Shown piece after piece: positions 39,371 to 49,609 of a DNA stretch of 64,000 bases. The stretch lies in contig CM037843.1 in NCBI GenBank assembly GCA_021234535.1, positions 17,577,911 to 17,641,910 on the forward strand, read 5' to 3'. The DNA comes from Stichopus chloronotus (Eukaryota; Echinodermata; Holothuroidea; Aspidochirotida; Stichopodidae). A program made the position numbers and the translations under genes. Positions within the stretch are counted from its first letter, which is position 1. The number at the start of each line of letters is the position of its first letter. The notes under the pieces are model-generated. The model saw nothing but the letters and a program-made list of their open reading frames with translations. It was not told the origin of the DNA and ran no database searches.

Positions 39371-39619
39371 TTGACGATCCTCCGGCCGACTCCTGCGACC
39401 AAGTCATCTGCCAGGAATATGATGTCAGTTGTCCCGGAGACAGCACCATATCGCAAACACCGTTACAACCGGGCGAGTGCTGTCCTCCTCCTCCCACCTG
39501 TGAATGCAATCTCAGTCTGTGTTCGGTCATCCTCTGTACAAGTGGATACAATAGAAGAATCAAAGTTACAGGCACAGGAGAACCAGGTGCCTGCTGTGAT
39601 GTGTATGAGTGTGTAAAAG
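39371..39619 (+). CDS. crim1: CRIM1 exon B: first 12-cysteine module (copy 2)
   Basis: A 249-bp exon of 83 codons, acceptor CTCTCCACAG, donor G|GTAAGC, phase 1 at both ends. It encodes a 12-cysteine module nearly parallel to exon A: both begin V-x-DPPAD, both contain DST...QTP..PGECC, both have CSVILC.SGY and both end GEPG.CCDV.ECV. By eye about two thirds of positions are identical, while exon C is much less like either. Vertebrate CRIM1 has two modules in this region, so A and B look like a lineage-specific tandem duplication of one exon. Exon B is two codons longer than A, with the extra residues at YDVSC against YEC. Confidence 0.93.
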
Positions 39620-42474
39620 GTAAGCAAAGGTCCAAAGTTGGGGGAGTGATGAATCCTGAGATTGTGGGATTGAGGAGCCCTGGTGGGGGAGAGGATCTTT
39701 AAAGCAGCAAAACAATATAATTCTCCATTATTCAGTGAACCATTTTGAAATGAACTTGTCGTTAAAAGCCGTACCTAGTACCAGTGGAACATGCCATTGA
39801 GATACTGTTTTTACCAATGAGGAGGGAAAAATATTTCTATTTTTTCTGTGAAATATCACTTTCTTCCAGGTGACCAATCCCTTCAATTATGGAGTACAGA
39901 CCAGACCTTATCTCCATCTTTCCATCCTCTAGATCGTGACTGCTTGGACTTCACTAATCATCATTCAGGGCTGCCTGTTTGTTGGTAGTACTGACTGGGA
40001 GTTTCCACATGCCGATTAAATTGTAGGAGGTCATAAGGACCCATTGATCTAACTCTTAGATGTTCTACTCAGTCTGTCAGTGTGAAGAAAAAAAAAAGAG
40101 AAAACATTTGGGATTCACTCATTCAAACCCCAGGGGAAGAAAAATTAACAGCCTTCCTCGATGTGTGTTGCTGTTTACCCATGCCACTCAACAAAACGAA
40201 AAAAGACAAAAAAAAAAGGAGAGAAAGAAACAATTGTTGGGGGAATGGGGGGAAGAGTCAGTTACAATACCATGATTGACAAAGAAACTTGCTGGTCATC
40301 ATTATCTTTTTGAAGTGTTTGTTTAATTTTGTTGTGGGAGATCTCCTTGGTGTGATTGAATGTAAGTCACCAAGGTTGCCAATTCTCTGTTATTAAGTGG
40401 CAGATTTTAACCGTCTTTTTGTTCCTGGCATCTAACATGCATCCTTTAGACTTTTTCAGGGGGGGTTGTCTGATGTTTGTCCTGTACCAAGGTCTGATCA
40501 GAACTGCAAATAGAGCATGGTACAGTTCGTGCAATAACATTTGCAAACTTTGCTTTTCAATGAAAGAAGGGGGAGGGGTTAAAGTGTTGGTATCTTCAGG
40601 AGGTGTAGCTAAATAATTTTTAATCAGTTTGCCTGTCTGTGACAAGTTAGAGGTAAATGGTAAGAGACATTTACAGCTGAACCCTATGACCTGTCTCCCA
40701 TGAAATTGTTATCTAAGTGTAACTTATTTTCTTCCAAGTGACAGTGAAACAGAACTAGGGAATGATTGTAGGTACGAAATACCAGCAAACTTTTAATGGA
40801 TCTTTTACTGCCAGTCAGAAAATTTATGATCCAGCTTAGTATATGCCAGGAAACTGTTCCTTCAAAAATAATCTATTTTAATATCGACTTCCTCCACGAT
40901 ATGCCAAGAGTACCCTGCTCAGCAAGGCTTAAGTGCACATCGGAGGACTTTGTTAGTCCTGAAATGGTTTTCCTGCATGTTGGCTCTTGTCCAATTGATG
41001 TTTGGATAGCTTGACAGATGGTGAGAAGGTACCAGTACTCATGGCTGCTTGCGAAAAATGAGCCAAAACAATTGACACATATGGATTGTAAATGTTAAGG
41101 GGAGGAGGGGGGGTGGCATACCATGTTGATCTTCAAAGGGCCGGCCATCAGAATTTTCCAGTTCTCCTCATAGAACTGTACTTACCCCTTGCTAACACAT
41201 ATGTCTTGCTGAGCTTTGCTTATCGTGATCCTGAATAAAAGTTCTAGCACCATGCCCTCTATTCCCTCGATCGACCTTGTTTGGTTTTCCACCTGTGACA
41301 GGTTTCCATGTTCCCTTTGTGACCTTTCTGAATTTGTTTTATTCAGCAATATTTGACAGGTTAATCCAAAACAGTGCAACCACCTTTTGATGGATTTACC
41401 TCCCTTATTGCTCATCTTTTTCTAAACCTTCTGCTACTGCATACTTTCCTGTCTGACAAGAGACTTTAATTGCTTGACTGGACCATGCTGGAAGAATGTC
41501 ACTTTGGCGTTAAGGTGTAATATGTCAGGAATTGGGGTGGATTTGTAAGCAACCAAGGAGTACGATTGCCAAAGATTTTGCTGCATAATGATAGAGTTTT
41601 GCAATGTGGCTGATAAGGAAAGTGCATGAATCATGTGCATTATTAAGACAAAATGTCCTTGTTTTACAACTTACCAATCCAGTCAGTTTGAGGTGATTGC
41701 ATCAAATTCATTGAGGGTATAACGTTTACCTGGATTTAGTTCTTTGCTTTGGTGAAGAAACTTTGTAAATCTTACCCTTATAAATTGATTGTTGATAATA
41801 ATTTTTTGATTTATGGAATGCACATACCCATTTGATACGATGATCAAAGTGCTATTCATGAATTGCACATAAGCTGTTCAATGTTTATTATGAATTATTA
41901 TGATACACTATTTAGGTACTGAACCAGTTTGTGGTTGGAAAGTTTATGGCTAGGCTCATTTCATTAAAACTCAATTGTACTATTAATGTCAGTTGCATGC
42001 AAGCACAATAGAAAGTATCTGTGGGAACAAGCTTTGAAAAGGAAGTAGGATGCACATAATGTCATACAGAGAAAAATAGCTTTGATCATTGGTGAACCAT
42101 TCAGGCTCTTAAATAAACCTTTGCAAAAGCTTCATCTCTTCAAAACATTGTGCACAAGATGAGTAACGGAAAATGCGTCAAATTTTTTCCGATGAGAAAT
42201 TTATTTATTTTTTTCAAAGAAGGCCACCCTCCTTTATTTCGAATAAGCTATCAGTCTGTGTTCACATACATTGGTTGTGAAAATGTGATTATTTCCTGTA
42301 GCAAATGCCTTATTTCCCATTAAGATGGAAAGATTGAATGTATTTAGATTGAACCTGTTTGTAGTAGTTAAATGTCGTACGAGCATTAACGGTCTTTGCA
42401 TGGCTTTGTGAAAACCCCTTCGTAATTTTTTTCTCTAACTTGGTTTGATTTACCTCTGCTCAAAATTCTAACAG
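39620..42474 (+). other. Intron B-C (2.9 kb)
   Basis: Non-coding. It holds A-rich purine patches near 40084-40235, a G-rich patch near 41099-41113, a copy of the short TCTAGCACC-type repeat at 41237-41290, and a copy of the repeat also found at both ends of the inverted pair downstream (42085-42170). No coding exon seen. Confidence 0.85.
42085..42170. repeat. Third copy of the inverted-pair repeat, in intron B-C
   Basis: Shares CTTCATCTCTTCAAAA and GATGAGTAA, plus the preceding ATTCAG..CT..TAAATAAAC block, with 63920-64000 in the same orientation. Only part of the repeat is present. Confidence 0.55.
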
Positions 42475-42717
42475 AGACCGTCGCTGACTGCAGTGGTGTG
42501 GTGTGTAATACGGGTCCACAGCGGATATGCCCAGAAGGAACGAGGACCATCATGGGAGGTCTTTCAGAGGATGGATGCTGCCTCCTACCAAGTCGCTGTG
42601 ACTGTGACCCTGACCAGTGCATCATTCCATCTTGTTTGGAGGGGTACTCACCCAGGAGGTCACGAGAGGCGAGAGGGGTGCCAGGCGACTGTTGTGATGA
42701 GTTTGAATGTGTTTCAG
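42475..42717 (+). CDS. crim1: CRIM1 exon C: second 12-cysteine module
   Basis: A 243-bp exon of 81 codons. The acceptor is TTCTAACAG and the donor G|GTACAC, a weaker donor than its neighbours; phase 1 at both ends. The module opens ETVADCSGVVC, carries LSEDGCCLLPSRCDC in its middle and ends GVPGDCCDEFECVS, with 12 cysteines. The DGCC.LP.RC.C segment and the CCD.FEC end match the second pre-VWC module of vertebrate CRIM1 better than the first, which supports the view that A and B are both copies of the first module and C is the second. Confidence 0.93.
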
Positions 42718-44441
42718 GTACACACATTAAAAAAACGTGTGCATGCAACAGATTGAGTATCTGCCATCCTCTATAACTCTGCTACTCCCTTTCAAGTTCA
42801 AGTCTAGTTTTATTAAAAGACAGTCACTCATCACTCAAAAGTTTCCTTTTGGGTAAGGGGTAAGCAAAATTCTCCATTGGTTCGGCTCTTGATTGACAGC
42901 AAATTGAAAAGTTGCAGAGTGGCTCATATTAGACAGGCGCATAGTCTTTTGATTACACATGTCCTTAAAACTAAGATTGTGTTCAAATGCCACGCTCAGC
43001 CCTACGAGGGCGAGACTACAATCTTGGACAAAATACCTTGAGACCCCCCCTCCCCCTTTAAATGTAGTCTATAGGATTACTGCTCAAAGTGTACATTCAC
43101 TCCTATAGCTCAGCATTGGGTGTGTGGTTTCATGTTATCCTTTCACCTAAAATTCAGTATTATATTTGGAAGGTACGACAAAGTGTCGCAACAATTTTGT
43201 CCAAGATTGTAGGTCTAGAGGGTGTTGTATCAGAATTGTTTTCAGGAACATTTTGAGTGAGGTCAAACTGATGCATAAGTGAGCAAGGGGTAAGTATGGT
43301 CACTTGGATACCCACACACTAGAGAGTTGTGGAGATTACACATGTGGTCCTTAAAACTAGGATTGTGTTTGCTCAAGGAGGAGTTAATTAAGTGGTTGGG
43401 AGAATTGGAACTCTGTAGGGTGATGAGTACCTGCCTTGAAATCTCAAAAGTGAAATTAAATGCTTTGTAGAAAAATATGAATACATCAGAAAATTTACAA
43501 ATACAAATGGACAAGAGTCTCAAGAATAAAATATTCAAATACATAAAAAAAAGTTTTACAAGTCAACTATTTTACAAGTCAAATGAAGTTGAGATGGGTG
43601 TAAGAAATAAGACAAAAGATGATAAGATATGAACACAGGCTAAGACATAACAGCAAGAAAGTTTAGTAATTTTAAATAAAAATGCTATGGATTAAAAGGA
43701 TCTTTAAAGAGTTCAATTGTGTGTACTGATTTTTATTTTACTTGTGTGCTGCATGTTTATATTTACTGTAGGAAGCGGTTAAACTTATAATAGTGAATCC
43801 ATCTTTTTCAGAATCAGTTTGTGAGATTTGAATATCAGGTATCTCTAGTCTCCTTGTGAGAGAGTTTATGGTCATTTCAGGTTAACAGTGGTCAGTATCA
43901 GAATTGTTGTAAACACAAAACATTACTTTGCAGTTCTCAGGTTCCATGAACTTCCATGTAGAATGTGGATCCACTCCGAGTGAAGTATTATCTGATAATT
44001 GATATTTAGAGAGGTCAAAAGTCATATGAAGTCACCAGATGCCAAGACCCCAAAAAACATGTAAGCACAGTGTCTCAGTGATGGAAGCTGCTTGCTGTGG
44101 AGTCCTTATAACACAGATTGCTTAACAGGTTTTATATGATACGATGTATTTTCTGCGCATGATGACAGTGAAGTGTTCTTAGTTTAGATATATGCTGAAT
44201 TTTGTCACACACAGAGTGTATGCTTAATAATGAAACTTTTCATCCAGATAGCAATTCTGGAACGGGGTCCTGGCATTGTCTGTGAGGTACCCGGGTACCT
44301 GTCGAAACAGTACTAGTTTTATTTGGACTTGGAACCTTGTTTCAGCTAGCCGACAGTTCTTTATTTCTGTGTTATATGTAATAGTGTAGTGACAATGTAG
44401 TTCTCTAATTTATGCAATCCGGCATGCTGTCTTGTCTTCAG
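42718..44441 (+). other. Intron C-D (1.7 kb)
   Basis: Non-coding. Bases 43214-43337 resemble 30697-30832 in the upstream region (a dispersed repeat). Bases 44012-44024 carry a DR1-like AGGTCA-A-AAGTCA of the GGTCA repeat family. No coding exon seen. Confidence 0.85.
43214..43337. repeat. Dispersed repeat, copy 2, in intron C-D
   Basis: Second copy of 30697-30832, same orientation, diverged. Confidence 0.5.
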
Positions 44442-44747
44442 GTGGTATAGTGTCGGGGTGCAATAACAGCGATGTGACTTACTCAGAGGGCGAAAGGTGG
44501 AAGATTGACGAATGCAAAGAATGCGAGTGTCGTCAGGGGATGTCTCACTGTTCCGTCAGACAGGCCTGCTACTACCAACTCTGCTTTGTCGATGGTGTTT
44601 TGCAGGAACCAGGGTACAGGTGGCACGTCGATGATTGCACCACGTGCGAATGCAGGAACGGCATGGCGGCCTGCACGACCGCCAGCTGCAGACTGGACTG
44701 TTTGCACCCACGTAAAGTCCCCGGAATCTGTTGTCCAGTTTGCGATG
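44442..44747 (+). CDS. crim1: CRIM1 exon D: shortened VWC fused to a complete VWC
   Basis: A 306-bp exon of 102 codons, acceptor TTGTCTTCAG, donor G|GTAAGG, phase 1 at both ends. The first half has the VWC start pattern (Y.EG.RW then C..C.C..G...C) but only six cysteines. It runs straight into a second VWC at YYQLCFVDG without the usual C-terminal PG.CCPVC block. The second is complete with ten cysteines and ends KVPGICCPVC. Vertebrate CRIM1 has two full VWC domains here. VWC domains bind BMP-type ligands, the N-terminal subdomain often making the key contacts. An Asn-Asn-Ser near the start is a possible N-glycosylation site. The frame stays open across the exon, so the shortening is not a reading error that I can see. 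Confidence 0.93.
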
Positions 44748-45769
44748 GTAAGGATTTAATTCACTGTGGACACATGTTTGTCCTCCTTTCAGTCGTAACA
44801 TATTAGCAGTGAGGTTTTGGTTAAGAAAAGAAGAAATGGTTTGCCATGATGAATATCGGACAGGAATCACCTTTGAACCAACATTTAAGATATGTTTCTA
44901 ATACTATGTGAGTACAGGTAAAAAAATACAAGACCTTTTATCTCAATGGCCAAAGGTATGACATTATACTGTCTCAGCTGTAACATAGTTTTCTGTTTTG
45001 GGACCTGATGGGGTTACAAATGAGTGAATTCAGTAAATTCTGAATTTGCATGTAAGTTACACCTTTACTGCTTGCTTCTTGTCAAGAGATGTTTTAACAT
45101 AGTCTATCATATGTCCAAAAAACACTCTTTGATGGGTAGAAAGAGAAAGGTAACAGTATAATTTTTGAGGGAGTGTTACAGGTCATCATTTCATTGTGGT
45201 TATTGTATTATATGCATTGTTCTTGTGGAGAGTTGTGCAGTGGTTATGTGGAGACAGGGTAGCTTCTCACTCATGAATGTCCACTTATCTCCCATTGACA
45301 TTTTGTACTTGGAAGTTATGTACATACATAGGAATCTTTTTTTTTCAAGAATGAAAAAAAAACAAAAACAAAAAAACTTAGGTAATCATTTTGCTTGACT
45401 TCCTAAGGTGTAGACCTTTCATGTATTTTTGCACCAGTTATTAATTGTACCTCATATTTATAGAAGTTGTTGCATTTTGACTTTTATCAAAATTTTCTCT
45501 CTTATACTCCATTTGATTTTGTTTGTCATGCATAATTATCCTTTGCCAAACAAGTATTCTTCTTTGGTTGTGTATATATGTATCTCATAGTTGTATTCCA
45601 TGTCCACGCAGGTGGATATACCACCTCTCATATCTGTCTTCTTTTTTTTTGACATATTACGACTCCTCAAACTAACCCACCTCAGGAACATCTCACGCAT
45701 TATATTACAGCTGCATGTGCATGATTTGTCGGAGTGGTGTGGTTATACTAAGTTTCATTCTTTCTGCAG
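44748..45769 (+). other. Intron D-E (1.0 kb)
   Basis: Non-coding, with an A-rich patch near 45353-45377. No exon or clear repeat element seen. Confidence 0.85.
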
Positions 45770-45883
45770 AGCCAACCTTTTTCACCATGCCCCCTTGTTT
45801 GCCCTTGTATGACTGCACCCTGGATTGCCCCTTCGGTCTGGTCACTAATTTCTGGGGCTGCCCCACTTGCCAATGCCAACCAG
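45770..45883 (+). CDS. crim1: CRIM1 exon E: antistasin-type repeat 1
   Basis: A 114-bp exon of 38 codons, acceptor TCTTTCTGCAG, donor G|GTAAAT, phase 1 at both ends. It encodes EPTFFTMPPC..., then CTLDCPFGLVTNFWGCPTC and a final QCQ. The spacing C.....C...CP.G......GC..C.C is that of antistasin-like repeats, a fold first known from leech protease inhibitors and present as a run in CRIM1. It takes the place of the first antistasin repeat of the vertebrate protein. Short single-domain exons between phase 1 introns are typical of this gene. Confidence 0.9.
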
Positions 45884-47181
45884 GTAAATTGGATACATGT
45901 CCCTATTTGTTACCTTTTACGTTACATTCTTTTCAAACGTCATCGTCCTTGCGCTTTGTGAGTAATCAAGCTGGTTCTTTGTTCAGTTCCCAATAACTAG
46001 TATTCCTGTCCTCCAGAATCCAGCTTTGAAAACATTGATGGAATTTTCATTCATTTCAGTTCTCACAACCATCGTGGTAGATTTTTGACAGTTAAATGTT
46101 TGTAGTTGTCAGTATATCCCTACCCAACCTATTTTATCTCACATTTATCAGTACAGGTATTTTCTCAAGAAAAATTTCTGGGAGAGAGTCTTCTTAGAAC
46201 CTAGCAATACTTTTTTTTGAAAGTAACATACTGACTTTGTTAGATGGTGTTTACCTTTCATCGTTCACGGTCGGAAATTAAACGTGTTTGTGCTTTTGTA
46301 GCATAAAAGTTAATGCCGTCTGCACGATTGAGTAGAATCTATCAGTTTGAATAGTTTTTGATCCGTCCATCGTTGCCTATTTAGTATGTGCTGTGTGTTT
46401 TTAATGATGTTTATATACTTAACAAACCTTATTCTGCTTGTGTTGTTAATTTGTAACCCTTTTGTGCGGCTTCTGGGAGGGGAAAGCATGGGTGGGAAGG
46501 TGGAATGTTGGGAGAGGTGAGGGAATTGAGGGAGGAATGTTAGGAGAGGGAAAAAAGAAGAGAAGTAGGGGTATTGAGAGGAAGATAAGGGAAGGAATGA
46601 GGGGGGAGGGGAGGAGCAGGGGTTGCAATCATGCATCCATGCAGGAAACATGATTGCACATGTCATCACAATATTGAAGGGGACAAAAGTGAAAACCGTT
46701 ATTGCGTTCATTACGGAAACTTCATTGTAAAATTTCCAGACATTAATGTAGTTGTCATTAGACTCTACAGCATTGTAGTTGTCACATCTTTGTGTAGTGT
46801 GGAGCGGCAGATACTACGATATAACAAGACTGGAATTGGTTACATCTAATCTATTAAGGCTCTTTGTCGCAAGTGAAGGTCAGATGAGAATAAAGATATC
46901 AGCGTAAGATATGGAAATATACCAGATGACATGTACCTTGGACTTAGGTGGCTAGACGTTTCTGCTATTACTCTGATCTGCTATGGATGGCATATCTTTG
47001 TGTTCCTCTTATATACCTCTCACATACCTTCAAGTTACATATCCTCATTGATTGCATGTTTGAATGTCAGTTAATTGTAAGGCACATCATGGTGGTCCTG
47101 TAATGTTTGTTTGGGATTCTCTAGAGGATGGTCTCTAGAGGAAAAATTAGCTTCTGCTCTTTCATCCCATCTCGGATGCAG
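45884..47181 (+). other. Intron E-F (1.3 kb)
   Basis: Non-coding. Its centre is a roughly 150-base purine-rich tract (46473-46622) with many GGG runs on the plus strand. No exon seen. Confidence 0.85.
46473..46622 (+). repeat. Polypurine tract of about 150 bases in intron E-F
   Basis: The plus strand is almost all G and A, with a few T and very few C, and has many runs of GGG or GGGG (for example GGGGGGAGGGGAGG near 46600). This could form triplex or quadruplex structures; no function is shown. Confidence 0.7.
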
Positions 47182-47319
47182 ATACCGTGACAACCTCTCA
47201 ACCTCTGGTTTCTTCAACGGTACTATCCGTCTGCCAAGAGAAGGATTGCTCTCATCAGTCCTGTGAGAACGGATTCGCTCTGGACACTTTCGGATGTCCC
47301 ACGTGTCAATGTCTCGATG
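47182..47319 (+). CDS. crim1: CRIM1 exon F: antistasin-type repeat 2
   Basis: A 138-bp exon of 46 codons, acceptor CTCGGATGCAG, donor G|GTAAGT, phase 1 at both ends. After a Ser/Thr-rich stretch (DTVTTSQPLVSSTVLSV) it encodes CQEKDCSHQSCENGFALD followed by FGCPTCQCLDG, the antistasin pattern C....C...C..G......GC..C.C. The GCPTCQC core is identical to that in exon E, which suggests the two repeats are close relatives. The acceptor tract is less pyrimidine-rich than the others but no better AG lies in frame. Confidence 0.88.
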
Positions 47320-48518
47320 GTAAGTTCACGTTCTTCTCGAAAACAGTTTCATACCATCCAAGTCACATCTCCAACTCCCATCCAACAGTTACCATTCTAA
47401 CCTCTGATAGGGGTCCAACTCTTGTTTATGTATGCCACATCACCTTGTCAGCTATTCAAGTTCAGATTCTGTGCTCAGTTCATACTCAGTGGGTTTAATT
47501 CTCAGAAGTCACTACTGATTTTTTTGGCCCAGACAATTTTCCAGTCATCAGCACTTACTATTCATTGTCACCAAAAACTACACTGATTTTTCTTCTAGAA
47601 AATGAAATCATTTCTCTCAACACTGAAAGATAAGCTGTCACTTTTGTTTCCATATTCTGGATACGTCCTGTTGTTATTGTTGAGTCATTTCTTGAGTTTG
47701 GTCAAGTTCAAGCTTAAGCCAAAGCAAACCTTACTTTTATATACATTTACAAATGGAACCATGTTGACTTAATGCAAGGAGATACATTAACTTTAAATGT
47801 GTGTTTAAACGAAAACACTGTCTCTGTTACATTGACTCTTAAACAAAATTGTTCTTTCTGTTTTAAGACTCATTTCTGATGTCACATTCTCTTCTCTCCC
47901 TGACTGAATTAAACAACTTTTTACATGCTTTTCACACATTTTGTATTGATGTTTACATTACCAAGGACTTCTTCTGGTAAAGTTGTCATTGTCCAAGAAA
48001 GCATTGGTGTAGATCATGGAGGCATGAGGGCACAACATGTTCCCTTCATTTTTAGTAAGAGGGAGGACATCTTCAATACTTCCCCCCACTTTTCAAAATG
48101 ATGAAATCTAAAACAATATAACATAGACACTGAAATGGAACCTTCATTTTAAAAGCTAAATTTTGAGCAAATATTGCACCATTTATCCTAAAGACACCTT
48201 ACAATTTCCTTTTTTTTCAAGGGGAGGGGGAAACACCTGCCCCAGGATGGCAATTTGTAAATGGTGAAAAGTCCCCCTTACTTTTGGAGGTGGATCCATG
48301 TCCTTGTAAGAAAGTCTAATATCATATCTTCCTGCACTTTATACTAGCCCTCATCCTCCTCTCATATCATATTGCATCCTTCGTATCTGCTACAATTTGA
48401 AGAAAATGTCAGCAAGCCAATTCTTTTCTAGGACTCATAGTATTTTAAGTTCTCTCAACATAAGCAAGATGTATCCATTATTTTCCAGACTGATCAATTT
48501 TTTTTTCCTCTGGCACAG
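47320..48518 (+). other. Intron F-G (1.2 kb)
   Basis: Non-coding and AT-rich. No exon or recognisable element seen. Confidence 0.85.
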
Positions 48519-48779
48519 TTCAGTGTCCTGGCACAGAGATGTGCCCACCCTGTGCCTCAGGTTACAAGGTGGACGAAAATGGCTGCGAGACTTGCCGCTG
48601 CGTAAAGTGCCCCTCCATGGAATCATGTCACAAGTTCTGTCCCTATGGTTACCAGCGGGGAAGAAACAACTGCATACGTTGTCGATGCGAGAAGTGTCCA
48701 CCCCTGGAGAGGTGTTCGAAGCAGTGTGTCCACGGCAGGGAGACTAATGATAGAGGCTGTCAAATATGCAAATGTAAAA
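48519..48779 (+). CDS. crim1: CRIM1 exon G: antistasin-type repeats 3, 4 and 5
   Basis: A 261-bp exon of 87 codons, acceptor CTCTGGCACAG after a T-rich tract, donor A|GTAAGG, phase 1 at both ends. It holds three antistasin repeats back to back. The first is VQCPGTEMCPPCASGY with GCETCRC, the second KCPSMESCHKFCPYGY with NCIRCRC, and the third KCPPLERCSKQCVHGR with GCQICKC. Repeats 4 and 5 begin KCP like the last repeats of vertebrate CRIM1. With exons E and F this makes five antistasin repeats against four in the vertebrate protein. The final A of the exon joins AT of exon H to give an Asn that begins an N-S-T site. Confidence 0.92.
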
Positions 48780-49399
48780 GTAAGGCACGGCTTAGTTGTT
48801 GTCGTTCTTTGTGGTCCGCAAGGGTTCAGACTGTGTTGAAACATCTTGTCGTAAATGTTGTTCATGTTGTTTGCATTTGGTTTAGTTGTGTGTACAGAAA
48901 GCTCAAAACTAACACGCTCAACATGTACTGTACTCATTTCTGATGACGCCATGTCTCGGCAAGCATCGGAACTGAGAGCCCGATCTGCCCTTATTAAAGT
49001 TACATCATATACACCGGATGGGCTCTGGACTGTACTTGACTGAATGTCATCTACCCGTCACACTGCTAGTTCCAGATCTGGATGCAGTCTAAGTGTCACA
49101 TTGATAGTTCCAGGTCTGGATGCTGTCCAATTGTCTGCATAATAAATATGCAGTTCCTTGTGCTCATGGTGGATGAAATTAAAGACCAAGAAATGAATTC
49201 AGGGTATTTATCCTTAGAATATTGAGTCTGTGTATCAGGAAGCCTGTGAAGCTGTCGTACTATGTACTTGAGTGTTGTTGAAATAGTCATGAGTGCTGCC
49301 ATAGCTACACTCTGATGGAAATTTCATTGTTGCTACTTTTAAGCTGTTGGAGTGTCAAACACAGTCGCCCTTCATAAGCATCTGATTGGCGTTTTCCAG
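48780..49399 (+). other. Intron G-H (0.6 kb)
   Basis: Non-coding. Bases 49057-49132 are two copies of a 38-bp unit containing TAGTTCCAG[A/G]TCTGGATG. No exon seen. Confidence 0.85.
49057..49132. repeat. Two tandem 38-bp units in intron G-H
   Basis: Units at 49057 and 49095 share GTCACA.TG.TAGTTCCAG and TCTGGATGC.GTC.AA. Confidence 0.7.
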
Positions 49400-49609
49400 A
49401 TTCAACAACTTCACCGTCAAGGCCCACCTCGTCTCACAGCTGTAAGACTCACTCAGGAAGAACCTACTCAGATGGAGAGGGCTGGCATGATGGGTGTAGG
49501 GAGTGCTTCTGTCATGACGGTCATGAGATGTGTGCCCTCATTTCGTGTCCAGCACCCAAATGTGATCAACCTGTGATAAAGCCAAACCTGTGCTGCCCTG
49601 TTTGCCCTG
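49400..49609 (+). CDS. crim1: CRIM1 exon H: VWC domain (third in order)
   Basis: A 210-bp exon of 70 codons read from the sequence directly; its frame has no long run starting from a Met, so it is easy to miss. Acceptor GCGTTTTCCAG, donor G|GTAAGG, phase 1 at both ends. It begins with a Ser/Thr/Pro-rich linker (NSTTSPSRPTSSHS, with an N-S-T glycosylation site made across the splice). The ten-cysteine VWC then follows: GEGWHDGCRECFCHDG, EMCALISCPAPKC, and LCCPVCPG. The block WHDGCREC.C..G.EMCALI.CP.P.C is almost residue for residue the equivalent vertebrate CRIM1 VWC, and is the best single diagnostic of the gene in this window. Confidence 0.94.

Noticed and set aside
39166..39702. Extending exon B to the full open frame of 178 codons
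   Set aside because: The homology starts only after the acceptor at 39370 and stops at the donor at 39619; the extra sequence is intronic and lacks CRIM1 similarity.
46310..46711. A 133-codon minus-strand frame rich in Pro, Ser and Phe
   Set aside because: It is the translation of the polypurine tract read on the opposite strand, so the open frame is a composition effect.
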